Source: Trichaptum fuscoviolaceum (lineage: Eukaryota > Basidiomycota > Agaricomycetes > Hymenochaetales > Trichaptaceae). Taken from it: DNA of 64,000 nucleotides. Made by a program: the position numbers and the translations under genes. How positions within the stretch are numbered: position 1 is the stretch's first letter; every line of letters begins with the position of its first letter. The notes under the pieces are model-generated. The model was not told where the DNA came from, did not search any database, and worked only from the letters and a program-made list of their open reading frames with translations. Where the stretch lies: assembly GCA_910574455.1 (NCBI GenBank), contig CAJSYZ010000008.1, forward strand, positions 2,048,707 through 2,112,706. The letters run 5' to 3'. Below, in pieces: positions 49,926-60,508 of this stretch.

Positions 49926-52171
49926 ATGCGCTACATTGACAGCGCACACAGATGGTCAAGGCCTCTAAGGCGCTGCTTTGCTACTGTTGTAGGCAATGAG
50001 GCCAATCGACCACCTCAAACCGTCATCGAAAAAGTTGTACAAAAATATGCGGTCGGTCTTACTCCTGGCAAAGCCGTTCGTGCTGGAGACTATGTTATGA
50101 TCCAGCCGGAACATGTAATGACACATGACAATACAGGGCCAGTGATATCGAAGTAAGTTGATCCAAAAAGCTCTGTATTTTTCTGTTAACAGTCCTTTTC
50201 GTTAGGTTTAATTCGATAGGCGCAACCCGAATACACAATCCACGGCAACCTGTCTTCACGCTTGATCATGATGTGCAAAACAAATCCGCGAAGAACCTTT
50301 CCAAATATGCCTCGATCGAGGCTTTTGCGCGGAAGCATGGTGTCGATTTCTATCCTGCAGGTCGAGGAATTGGTCACCAGGTTCTCGTAGAGGAGGGGTA
50401 TGCATTCCCGCAAACGCTGACTGTAGCGAGTGATAGCCATAGCAATATGTATGGAGGCGTAGGTGCTGTGGGCACGCCCATCGTGCGGACTGATGCAGCA
50501 GCTATCTGGGCGACGGGCAAGACGTGGTGGCAGGTTCCTCGGATGATCAAGGTCGAGCTTCGAGGCAAGCTTGCTCCCGGAGTCACCGGAAAGGATATTA
50601 TCGTTGCGCTATGTGGCTCCTTCAACAAAGATGAAGTTCTTAATGCCGCCATTGAGTTCACAGGCTCTGGGGTCTCGTGTCTGACGGTCGATGATCGACT
50701 GACGATTTCGAACATGACAACCGAATGGGGTGCACTGGTCGGCGTCTTCCCGGTAGACGAAGTTCTACTGAACTGGTATGATAGCATACTCAAGAAGCTT
50801 GAACTACGGACCTTCGCATCTGGCCTTGGGGCATCGATTCCCTCCCCTCCCGAACACCCTCGACTAAACAAACGGCGACTGGATTCATTGAGGGCAGCGC
50901 CTTTACGCTCCGATCCAGGCGCTTTATACGCATCACATCTTGTCTTGGACCTTTCCACGCTTGTACCGCATGTCTCCGGACCCAACAGTGTTAAAGTGTC
51001 GACCCCTCTGCCAGAGCTTGCTTCCCGCAACATCGCAATCCAAAAGGCATATCTCGTCAGCTGCACTAACTCCCGCGCGTCCGACATCGCGGCGGCGGCG
51101 GATGTGTTGCGAGGCCACAAGGTCGCTCCTGGTGTTGAATTCTACATTGCCGCCGCTAGCTCCGTCGTGCAAGCAGAGTCAGAGAAACGCGGGGATTGGG
51201 ACGCTCTGGTGTCCGCAGGCGCGAAGGTTTTGCCTGCGGGCTGTGGACCATGCATCGGACTGGGAACTGGGCTATTAGAAGAAGGCGAGACTGGAATTAG
51301 TGCGACAAACAGGAACTACAAAGGGCGTATGGGCCATCCAAAGGCCCAGGCTTACCTTGCAAGCCCAGCCGTTGTTGCCGCTAGCGCTGCGAAGGGCTAC
51401 ATTTGTGGTCCGAGCTCGCTAGACCCTGCTCTTCTCCCTTCCACAACAAACCCTACATTCTTTTCCGAGTCTGTGCCCGCTTCATCCGCGAAGGATGTAA
51501 GCGCGGCGGAGGGCGCTGAGCCCCTCATGGAGGGCTTCCCGAAGACGTTTACCGGTCCGCTTGTCTTCGCCCCTCAGGACAACCTCAACACAGACGGCAT
51601 CTACCCTGGCAAGTATACATACGAGGACGACATCACTCTCGCACGTCAGGCGCAGGTTGTTATGGAGAACTATGACCCCACATTTGCTGGTTCCATTGTG
51701 TCGCTCCTACAGTCCTCAACTGCGTCGGAGGACGTCAACGTTAAGAAAGGTGCTATCCTCGTTTCGGGCTACAACTTTGGTACGGGATCCTCCCGCGAGC
51801 AAGCTGCGACAGCGCTCAAGGCGGCTGGCGTTCCGCTCGTCATCGCTGGTTCGTTCGGCGACATCTTCAAGCGCAACGCCATCAACAATGGTCTCGTTTG
51901 CTTAGAATGCCCGGAACTCGTTGCAGAACTCACCGCACAGTACGGCAAAGATGGCAAACGCGGTGCTGGAGGTATCAATGGCGAGCTGACTGTAATTCCA
52001 AGCTCGGATATACAGATTGATATGACGAACGGGAACATTGTTGTGAAGTCTGCGAAAGGCGAGCAGAAGCGGTACTCAGTGCGCCCTGTTGGTCCGAGCG
52101 TGCAGGAGTTGTGGCTTTGCGGTGGACTTGAAGGATATATACTGAAGTCAATAAAACAGAATATCTCCTGA
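49926..52171 (+). CDS. LYS4: Homoaconitase, mitochondrial
   Basis: Dehydrates and hydrates homocitrate to homoisocitrate in the alpha-aminoadipate lysine pathway of fungi. Exon 1 (49926-50152) gives the presequence [18 protein letters not shown] and [20 protein letters not shown]. Exon 2 (50206-52171) carries the aconitase fold: [59 protein letters not shown], and the 4Fe-4S cysteine regions [16 protein letters not shown] and [13 protein letters not shown]. The swivel domain has [20 protein letters not shown] with [15 protein letters not shown]. Together they encode 730 residues, the usual length. The in-frame codon at 49914 is not an ATG, so 49926 is the start. It converges with the TMLH gene 171 bases away. 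Confidence 0.95.
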
Positions 52172-52342
52172 TCCTTAGATTTAACATTTATTTACTTGGA
52201 TATAGCGCGGAGCCCAAAAGTATCTTCGTGTTCAAATAATGTAGCATTGTGGTTTAGAGGCACTGACATGTAATATACATTGACTTTATGTGAATAGTTC
52301 CATGTGTGTGTGTTTGTGTGTGTCGTTCCGAAGTCGATTTAT

Positions 52343-54446
52343 TCAAAATAATGGGCTCCAAATGCTCCTTGACGGAGTGGACAGCGCAACTTCGGTAGTT
52401 GGATTGGAAGCAACGAACTTCTCCGACAGGACAGTCAGTTTAGAGCGGAATTCATCCATGCCGATGTATGCACCACACATTCGACGTTTGCCGTCGAAGG
52501 CTGAGCGACCGTGAAGCACGCGGTGATTGTCGACCACTTATCAAAGAGTGAGTAAGAAATGATGCAAAGGGACCTCGTACTGTATGCACTTACCAACTGC
52601 TGTTCCTGGAGCAAGCTGTACCCAATATTCGGAGTCTGGGCTCTTCAACACCGCATTCCATAACCTCAATGCCTCATACCTGGGTTATCCATCAATCAAA
52701 CTTCATCCTACCCAGCTCCGACTCTGAACTAGCTTCCACTCACCACTTCTCCATCTCATCAGCCCCAAGGCCATTCATCACGCTCCGATCATCGTTGTTA
52801 TACCTTACCTGCATCAGCTCGCCTGACTTCGGGTCTACGCGCAAGATCGGGTAGCCCGAGCTCGGTGTGGGGCGGAAGAACTGATCAGGCTCTCCGGCAG
52901 CATGCGTCGGGACGCGAACGGTCGTGAGGGTGTTGAAGGCATCGGGGTGGAGTTCTTTGAGGAGGGACGCGACGTAGAAGCCGTCGACGAGCAGTGTTGC
53001 ACCGCCATGGCCGTCAGTGTGCTGGAGGAGATGGAAGAGCTGGAGGCCACAGGGATCGGTCTAATGTACGAAGTATAAGTCGTAAGTGAAGTAAAAACGA
53101 AGCGAATCGGAAGGGGACAAAAGAAAGCGTACAAAGTACGTGGTATCCGTATGTGCACCTAATGCGAGCGTTGTGTATGCTGTATCACCCTTAGCAAGAT
53201 CCGACGTAAAGTCCCAGAATTCTCCGTCTAACAGAAAGCATCAGGCATATAGAACAAGGAAGGAAGCTAAAAATTTCGCACTTACACTGCGTCCGTCTGA
53301 TATTTCCTATCCTCTGTGTAAGCTTCTCGGTGGCCTCGGGTGTCGCTTCTACGCCAGATATGAAGCAGAAACCAAACGTATCCTTCCATTGTTTCAAACT
53401 AAGGACTCACTTCGTGAATGGAACTGGAGAACGTACGATTTTCTTCAACAACCTCCATAAGCCTCGGTCATCATTGAGAACGTGGTCATGCTCGACTGTC
53501 GGAGGATCTTGCACAATTTTTGCACCCCAAAGGACCTTTCTATGTACATGATGGAGTAAGTAACAGAATACTCAAGATAATGAGCACAATGCATCTTACT
53601 CCCGAGGTCGTAGAGGTCTGTCGTCTTTTGCCGGTAGATGCGGGTCGTACGAGTTCCACTTCAGCCACTCCCAAGGAAAGATGGATGTATGGGGTTCAGA
53701 CGATCTCCCTAGGTTATATCACGCGTTTCAGAATAAGAATCGGAAATGTAGATTAACACACACAAGTTACTTTCAGTCCTTCCGGTATCGCGTCAACATT
53801 CGATGGCTGAATGTTCACTGGAATCTATCTTGCACGTCAGCGATGCAGACCCCACGGTATACCAAGACGTGCCACGCACCTCAAATGTGTCTACCAACCG
53901 CTGTTTCGTTATCTGGTGGAAACACTCATGACATCGACAATGGTCGCGAAGCCAGAAATGATGACTGTCACGAAATAAAAAACAAGATAGGCATGTAAGC
54001 ACAACACGGATGGTAAAGCTAATATCAGCACATGCAATCTTGATGTTAGCGCCGCATCCCAATGAACATGCACTCTCTTCTCGTCCGTATTGACATACGG
54101 AAGGTATGCTTTCGCTTCCTCAGAGCTCCGTGTAGAGGCATCCGAAAGCTCGCCAACCGCTGCTGTTTCCTTTAAAGCCGCATGACTGGAAGCAAAGCGT
54201 AGCGAACAGCTCTTCTGAGTACGCGCACGAGTAGCAAATGCATGTCCCGGTGTCTGACAACAACCATGATGAGGGCGTCGTCACTCTTGAACTGAAAACA
54301 AGTGCGGAAGCACGATGCTTTACCTTGAATTTTCCGCAAGATCGACGTTCATCGGCGGTTCGCAAGTTACAAGAGTTGCATATCCGCCGTAGCTGCGAAC
54401 CTATTGTTATTGTTGGTTTCACCCGAGAGATAGCTGTACTGTACAT
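52343..54446 (-). CDS. TMLHE: Trimethyllysine dioxygenase (carnitine biosynthesis, Fe(II)/2-oxoglutarate oxygenase)
   Basis: Hydroxylates N6-trimethyllysine, the first step to carnitine. The N-terminal region carries the Cys-rich HHFWLRDHCRCHECFHQITK typical of the BBOX/TMLH N-domain, then PVNIQPSNVDAIPEGLK and PWEWLKWNSYDPHLPAKD. The oxygenase core has LGAHTDTTYF (metal His-x-Asp), TDPCGLQLFHLLQHTDGHGG, HPDAFNTLTTVRVPTHAAGE and the distal histidine motif VVDNHRVLHGRSAFDGKRRM. The end is CGAYIGMDEFRSKL...SIWSPLF. The start MYSTAISRVKPTITIGSQLR (54446) is a plausible mitochondrial leader joined by a clean GTAAAG...GTCAG intron. One junction before HHFWLRDHC has no normal donor in the required phase. 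gamma-Butyrobetaine dioxygenase is the alternative, but the motifs fit TMLH better. Confidence 0.85.
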
Positions 54447-54611
54447 TTGGACGGGTCTGTATGACGGTCAAGTTCAGCTGCCAGGCAGTACAAGTTGTCC
54501 GAGATGAGGTGTTTTGTTACATAATACTAGTAGCGTATGTAGCACAAAGTCAACAAAAGCACGATCTTTACACGAACGGTGAATTCTATTCTCTACCGTA
54601 GTATCGCCTGA

Positions 54612-56072
54612 TTATTCGCCATCCGATCTGGTAGGTCCTTCTTCGATTACTGGCAACAGAGAGAATACCATAGCACCTGTGATCTCACCACCGGTATTAC
54701 TAGTAGTAGCTTCGATACTGCTCGGTCTTAATAGTAAGGCAAGTCTCACTGTAAGCGCTAGCTTTGTAGAGGAGCAGGAAAGCGAATACTAATACTCACC
54801 GTGACAGAGTGCTACAGATTGCTACATTCGTGTTCGTTGCTGGATCGAATCTGATATCGGACAACACTGGGTCTCTGGATGGCGGCTCTTTCAGACCAAA
54901 TAATTCCATTGTCATCCAGAAGAGTTTTCGGTAGGTTGTTCGTGCCTCTTTTGTCATGCCGAAGACGACGAAGAAGATCAAGGCAACAAACGGGTTGCAC
55001 CACAGATTCTTCACTACATCTATCTTGCTTGATGTGTCTGTATTCCATTCACCGGCTGGAAAAATAGGAATAGCCGAGAAATTCGCATGCACTTCGTTCC
55101 ATCCTGAGTAGAATGTTGTAGGAGGAGGAGCGAGACTGAAAGCAAACTCCTTTATGGAAATGGGCAGTGTCAATACTGCGTCAACGCAAGCAAGAATCAT
55201 CACCCGAAGATAAATATTGCCAGAGATGATTGAGTTGCTTAAGGAGTCTTTGTTAATTTTAACTTCTTTCCGCACTTTATAGAAGTTCCGAAGGATCCGG
55301 GCTGCACATAAGGTTTGTTAAGAAGAAATGCATCGACAAATGTCAAAGGCAATAATGACTCACGGCAGTAACACACGGAAATTAGAGGTAGTATCACCTT
55401 TGGGACTATAATGAGAACAATCAAGAGACCTGAATTAATTGCCACGCCAAAACAACCCTCTTCTTCAACAATCTCATATCTCCTGTTTTCCACAATGTGA
55501 TCTGAATTAATGGTCACAATTCTATTCTGGCAGCAATATTTGACAGATTTACATACAGAACAGCATTGTGAGGATGGGTAGTCCAACTGTCCACATGAGG
55601 TCGTGTATCACCTGAGTGCGCTTCTGTAAAGATTTTTTGAAGCTCTGAACTGCCTAGGAAGTAAATTTTAACGCACTGTCCTTATGAGGGTACTTTGTTC
55701 ACATAGGCTTATGTCGTACAAAGAACGCGTTAACACAAATGTGCAAGCGCGCAGCGCGGTCCCGTTCGTATAACTAACATGAGTTGCTAATTAATTAAGA
55801 TTTCTTAAAGTCAGCGATTGTATGCATAGAGCAGCCGTGGTCTATGAATGCTCACTTATATCGCACCATACTGGAGCAACATCATCTACGTTATCAAACC
55901 AGATAATCGCGTTCACCCCCTCAATAATGCTTGCTAACACTGTCCAGATAACAAACATGGTCACTGCGACATTCCAAGATCCAGAGCGGATGGATGTAGA
56001 GAATAGTGGGAGAAGAACGAGAACACAAGCGACAAAGTTTGCTATTGGAGCAAGAGGATAAGTCGGATCCAT
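54612..56072 (-). CDS. STE3: STE3-type pheromone receptor (GPCR), copy A
   Basis: A seven-helix receptor for farnesylated peptide pheromones. TM1-TM2: MDPTYPLAPIANFVACVLVL, FVIWTVLASIIEGVNAIIWF, then DNVDDVAPVWCDI, the STE3 hallmark. TM3: ALRACTFVLTRSLYDIS. TM4: RTQVIHDLMWTVGLPILTML. Extracellular loop: VENRRYEIVEEEGCF. TM5: SGLLIVLIIVPKVILPLISV. TM6: NIYLRVMILACVDAVLTLPI. TM7 region: SKIDVVKNLWCNPFVALIFF. The tail holds LFGLKEPPSRDPVLSDIRFD and a last exon ending VFSLLPVIEEGPTRSDGE. About six introns; exon 1 is 56072-55856. The tail is short for a mating receptor. Mating or non-mating role cannot be told from sequence alone. It pairs with copy B at 62.6 kb. Confidence 0.92.
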
Positions 56073-57033
56073 GTTCTTTCACGAGTTGGTAATCCTGAAG
56101 GTGATGCGTTATATACTGTACTTTAAGTAAGTAAGCGAACCGTCAGCTCTTCTACGACAATACGGCTTCTGAGTCCTGAATTAGCTGGGTCAAAGGCGAT
56201 TGCTTATTCTTCGATGACGACCCGGCGGGCTCTCGTATAATTCGGCTTCTGCGGCCAGAAAATACTGGATCAGAGGCAGTAGCCTTCAATGAAGCGGATA
56301 GATTACGTACACAATTGATCCCTTCAAGTTGTAAAACACATGCAGTACACGCACTGACATGCACAAATGTATTTCTCGAGGCTGTGCCCGATCACACATT
56401 TCTTCTGGCACCTATAAACGTTCGAATTTGCTCATAACACCGTGACAACTCAAACGGCATCCCAAACCAGCGCTACCATCCAAGCCTTGGAAGCCACGAT
56501 GTTTCCCAAAGCATGTCCCTGGCGGCTGCGCGTATGTTTTAAGACATATAGTATATTCCTACAGAATAGTGCCAATTCCTCCCGAATCACTGCGTCAGTG
56601 TCGCAGGCAACTGTCAGAGGCGGGCTCGTTGCAGGTCCATCGGTTTCTATGAGGCAGCTCGGTACTTTGGGACGCGGTAGAGAAGTAGAGAGAGGAAAGG
56701 CAAGAGAAGGACAGGTGATTGTTTGATTTCCTCACCAGCTGTATCATATTCCGTATTGTGTTGTGCGGAGCCTTCGAGCAGATGTGGCCAGACGTGGCTC
56801 TGCAAATCGCGAATTTGGTTCATGGAGCGGTCAGATGAGCTTGTAGTTGCTTTTTTCCCCTCTTCCTCCTCTTCTCTCCCCCACCCCCAACCCCACCCGG
56901 GTGGAAAAGTGCCTTAATCGGAGAGTTGGATGGTCGATAATCGGTCGAGGGACGTGGTCAAAAGACAGTGTCATAACTCTTGAAGTCGTATGTCCACGAG
57001 AAACCTAGCGTAGGGCGAGAGCAAGAAAGTCCG
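56073..57033. other. Intergenic region upstream of receptor A, with a degenerate tandem repeat
   Basis: About 960 bases. 56149-56285 holds two related units (listed separately). Pyrimidine-rich and C-rich stretches occur at 56850-56905. ORFs at 56442 and 56723 have no features. No pheromone-like CaaX ORF was found on either strand. Confidence 0.4.
56149..56285 (-). repeat. Degenerate direct repeat, possible relic of receptor-tail coding sequence
   Basis: Two ~52-base units (about 56152-56203 and 56235-56286), roughly two-thirds identical, share CGGCTTCTG exactly. On the minus strand they read AFDPANSGLRSRIV and ASDPVFSGRRSRII in different frames. The pattern DPV-S-x-R recalls the DPVLSDIRF tail of receptor A. 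Origin from receptor coding sequence is only a suggestion. Confidence 0.35.
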
Positions 57034-58362
57034 TTAAAATAGGGGCGGAGAAAGGGTGTCTAATATAAGTAGATCTATTCCCTTTGTTACGCAATAATTG
57101 CTAGTCATTTCGAAAGTCCGCAGATGGGCTATGTCGTCCGGCAGTGGTGCTCTTGAAAGTATCACTTTCTTTAGTTGAGGAGCGATCTCCAGCTCATCTA
57201 CAAGCATGCGATCTCGTATGAAGTCGTGCCTTCGATCCCAAGGCCTAAGATTTTCGAAATGTACGTGCAACTCTCGCACTGATCTCGGTAGCACTGAAAA
57301 CAGCAACAAGGGGTCAACGTTCTCCAGCACAATTCCAAATTGCCTTCTTTCACTCATCGCCCATCCCTGCAAGATAAGACTAAGATGGTCTAACGCTTCA
57401 CAGCGCGCCATCACCTTTTCGAGAAGAAGTTTGTGGCCTGGAGAGTAGTTGTACAACCGAAGTCTTGAGATTATTGGGATAGAGGTTTGAGCGCATTCGA
57501 AGAAGTACCTCGGACTGTGGATCGGTTCAAATGGGCGACCCAAATCCTCGGAATCGAAAGCCAGCGCGGTAGGCGTGTACTTGTTTGCGTGAGCAGGATT
57601 CAGTAGCCACGAGTACGCACTCGAGTCGCCGCCGAGGTATCCAAAGTATGATAAAGAAGTCAAGGACACCGTTTTAAGTGAATCCGGAGGCAAAAATTCC
57701 ACATCGACGCCACTAGCGCCATTCAGCGTCAAGGTTTTCCACGCGCTGGTTGTATTCTCGAACTGGTAAGGTTCCCATCTACCGATGAACAGCCACTCCA
57801 AACGTTGTAGCTTCGGAAGGACAAATAGGAAGTCGGACAGATTTGGTACGAACCGCAATGTGTGCAGAAAATTGTGCTGTAGCCAAATTGCCTTCAAGTG
57901 TTGAAGACCGCCCAGTGAGTGAATTACAGGTACAAATGGTGAACCTTCACTCTGGAAGCAAGTATAGATGAGCAGCTCCTCTACATTTGGGCAGGTCTGG
58001 AAAAGGCGCATTAGGAGTTGTGCCGCATGCGCTAGCGACCGTCTTCCCTGTTTGTTCTTCATTGCGAAGTATACCTCGCGAACCCATGGACGCTGTGGTA
58101 CTGACTCGCCATCGATTAATCGCTCGTTTCGCCTGAAGTACTGGCGTAGGCTGAACGCCCCATCGAACGCGACAATTCGCCTCCTCAGCACAAGACGCGC
58201 ATAGTGCGACCATGCGCGGTTGGTATAAGTGAGATTTATGAGGGTTTTTTCGATGGAGGTCTTGTCGAGTGTTCTGTTCCAGTTGAGGTGATTGACGAAG
58301 TCGGCAAACGACATATCCGAGCCAAGGTGGCCAACAACCAGGTCGATAATTAGTTCGTTCAT
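57034..58362 (-). CDS. F-box/LRR-like protein, paralogue A
   Basis: A single uninterrupted exon of 442 residues from ATG 58362, unlike its intron-rich neighbours. The N-terminus MNELIIDLVVGHLGSD...VNHLNWNRTLDKTSIEK...NRAWSHYARLVLRRRI has the spacing of a degenerate F-box. The rest has irregular leucine-rich stretches (CPNVEELLIYTCFQ, LQHLKAIWLQHNFLHTLRF, LPKLQRLEWLFIGRWEP, LKTVSLTSLSYFG, LDHLSLILQGWA, VRELHVHFENLRPW) and ends LDTLSPPLF. F-box proteins usually bring substrates to SCF ubiquitin ligases. The target is unknown and the F-box call is inference. It aligns along its whole length with the neighbouring 59117-60508 protein. Confidence 0.7.
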   Translation of the reverse strand: MNELIIDLVVGHLGSDMSFADFVNHLNWNRTLDKTSIEKTLINLTYTNRAWSHYARLVLRRRIVAFDGAFSLRQYFRRNERLIDGESVPQRPWVREVYFAMKNKQGRRSLAHAAQLLMRLFQTCPNVEELLIYTCFQSEGSPFVPVIHSLGGLQHLKAIWLQHNFLHTLRFVPNLSDFLFVLPKLQRLEWLFIGRWEPYQFENTTSAWKTLTLNGASGVDVEFLPPDSLKTVSLTSLSYFGYLGGDSSAYSWLLNPAHANKYTPTALAFDSEDLGRPFEPIHSPRYFFECAQTSIPIISRLRLYNYSPGHKLLLEKVMARCEALDHLSLILQGWAMSERRQFGIVLENVDPLLLFSVLPRSVRELHVHFENLRPWDRRHDFIRDRMLVDELEIAPQLKKVILSRAPLPDDIAHLRTFEMTSNYCVTKGIDLLILDTLSPPLF

Positions 58363-59116
58363 CGTTGCAGGCCGGTATCGTATACCTCCGGGAGGCTAGT
58401 GTGTGGTGGTGTTGATAGCAATGAAGGAAGGAGCGAAGGAGGAGGCCCAGGGGTCAACCGTTGTGCATATTACGTCACGTGAACTGGCAGCGGCAGTCGG
58501 CTCCGAGTGCCGACTCGTTCGATGTAACTTCCGAGTCACATTCTCGAATCTCATCGAACCTCAAGATAGAGCTCAGGAGTCAGATATGATCGGCCATATT
58601 ACCAATAGGAAGGGAATTCTTTTCTCCATAGATTTGCGGATTTGGCAAGACATACTGTGATGTTTCCTCAATTGTTATGTCTTCAGAAAGATGTCTTCAT
58701 AGTTTGATTAGACTCACAAGCCAGTCGCAAATTTATCGAGAGGTTGGGAGGGAGATAATTTGATCGGCTTTGATCGGCTAGTGGGCAATCAGAATGTTAA
58801 AGATGGGGTTGATATATGTCTATAACTTACAAGAGCTAAGACACGGTTACAGCGAGAGCCTCCTCAAGTGCACTATAGCACAAAACATATGTATAAGTTT
58901 TCGGACACCCTTGAAGCTCATATCGTACTGTAAAACATCACAAGGCATACCTGAAAATTTCGACTTAGGAAAAAAGTCTGCAGGAAAGGCAAGCGCGACC
59001 GGGAAGTGAAACAAATAGTCATGGACCCAAGCACCGGGACAGCCTTGCTCTGCTCCAATAAGTTCGTAAAATAATCCATGACGACGACGGACGTGAGGAG
59101 AACTCCTGCGAGACTT
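58363..59116. other. Intergenic region between the two F-box-like paralogues
   Basis: About 750 bases. ORFs at 58403 and 58794 (plus strand) lack features. The second contains Cys-Thr-Ile-Ala internally but does not end there, so it is not a pheromone precursor. No repeat was seen. Confidence 0.4.
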
Positions 59117-60508
59117 TCAGAAGAATGGCGGAGAAAAAGAGTCCAATACGCTGAACTCGATTCCCACAGATGCGCAGTATTCCCTAGTCATGTCCAACGT
59201 CTGTATCGGAGAAGATGGCGATTCGTTGTCGCCTCCTAGCGGTGGCCTTGAGATGATAAATCTCTTCATATGCGGCAATCTCCTCATCTGCGCGACAAGT
59301 AAGCGATCCCGCTCAACGTCATCTTCCAGATTCCACTTTCCCGCGGGATACTCGAGATGAATATGCACAGTGCGCACAGTGTCCGGCAACGCGGGGAGAG
59401 GTAGCAATAGCTGGCTGATGTCGTCGGCGGCTACTCCTGGGGGTGCTGCAAAAGTACGGTCATTACGGCTTCCCGCCCAAGCCCGTAGGATGATACTCAG
59501 GGACTCAAGCGCTTTGCAGTTGCGCAAGGCAATGGAGAGCGTAAATTGATGGTGTTGGTAATAGTGGCTCAATCGAAGATCCGTGATTGACGCCATAAGA
59601 TTTTGTGCGCATTTCAAAAGAGTGTTTGAACCTGCGTAGTCAGTGAAAGAGATACTCAATTGCAACTCTTGAATTTCGAACGCTAACGCCGTGGGCCTAT
59701 ACTTGCACGAGTCAACGGCACTAAGAAGCCATTTGAATGCGTGAGGATCACATTCCGTAGAGCCAAAGCTAGTTTGCACTTTGGTCAGGGATAGCGTCTT
59801 GAGCGTTTCGGGCGGCGAGAAGTCTGGACCAGGTCCAGTACTATGGATCGGTGCATTCAGTCTCTTTTTACTTATGGTTTCGTTGAAGTCGAACGGTGTC
59901 CATCCTTCGACGTACAGCCTCTGCAACTCCCGCAGCCTCGGAAGGACTGCCAAGAACTCGGAGAGGTTCGGTACAGCATAATTTCGCCGTCCACGAAAGT
60001 GCCGAAGCCAAAGTGCTTTTAGGTGATGGAAGTCGCCAAGTGAGTGTATGACTTCAGTGAAAGGCTCAAAGTCGTCCTCCTTAAAGGTGGTTTGGAGAAA
60101 TAACCCCTCTACGTTTGGGCAAAGGCGAAAGAGTCTGTCTAGCAGTTGTGATACGTGTTTTGTTGGATCGGCTTCTCCCCCGCTTCCGCCCGTAAAGTAT
60201 ATTTCGCGAACCCAAGGACAGATCGGTGCTGATTGTCCCTTTTCCGCGCTGATACCTTCTTGGTCAATCCGCGCAAAGAGTCGACGCAGGCCAGGAGATC
60301 CGTCAACGATGACGATGCGTCGCCTTAGTACATATTTTGCGAAGTGCGCCCACGCACGACTGGTACAATATAGATTGACGAGGGTCCTTTCGGCAGTTGT
60401 GTTGTTGAGTGTTTTTGTATTCCAGTCAAAGAAGTTGACGAAGTCAGTAAAGGGCATAAAGTCTGAAGCTATATAGCCAACAATCAGCTCGATAAGAACG
60501 CTCTGCAT
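59117..60508 (-). CDS. F-box/LRR-like protein, paralogue B
   Basis: A single exon of 463 residues from MQSVLIELIVGYIASDFMPF (ATG 60508). An upstream in-frame extension to 60709 begins at a non-ATG codon and is not shared with the paralogue, so 60508 is preferred. It matches paralogue A in order and wording: FTDFVNFFDWN versus FADFVNHLNWN, AERTLVNLYCTSRAWAHFAK, YVLRRRIVIVDG, CPNVEGLFLQTTF, VIHSLGDFHHLKALWLRHF, LPRLRELQRLYVEGWTPFDF, and TREYCASVGIEFSVLDSFSP at the end. Divergence is substantial, so the duplication is not recent. Function is inferred as for paralogue A. Confidence 0.7.
   Translation of the reverse strand: MQSVLIELIVGYIASDFMPFTDFVNFFDWNTKTLNNTTAERTLVNLYCTSRAWAHFAKYVLRRRIVIVDGSPGLRRLFARIDQEGISAEKGQSAPICPWVREIYFTGGSGGEADPTKHVSQLLDRLFRLCPNVEGLFLQTTFKEDDFEPFTEVIHSLGDFHHLKALWLRHFRGRRNYAVPNLSEFLAVLPRLRELQRLYVEGWTPFDFNETISKKRLNAPIHSTGPGPDFSPPETLKTLSLTKVQTSFGSTECDPHAFKWLLSAVDSCKYRPTALAFEIQELQLSISFTDYAGSNTLLKCAQNLMASITDLRLSHYYQHHQFTLSIALRNCKALESLSIILRAWAGSRNDRTFAAPPGVAADDISQLLLPLPALPDTVRTVHIHLEYPAGKWNLEDDVERDRLLVAQMRRLPHMKRFIISRPPLGGDNESPSSPIQTLDMTREYCASVGIEFSVLDSFSPPFF

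Noticed and set aside
52302..52323. GT-rich microsatellite-like run
   Set aside because: Short and interrupted; no more than ordinary simple sequence in a 3' flank.
54500..54535. Plus-strand C-F-V-T stop next to receptor A
   Set aside because: The frame upstream has a stop within about 20 codons and no ATG except six codons before the end.
58794..59009. Plus-strand ORF containing Cys-Thr-Ile-Ala, like a CaaX end
   Set aside because: The motif is internal and the ORF continues for over 40 codons, so it cannot be prenylated there.
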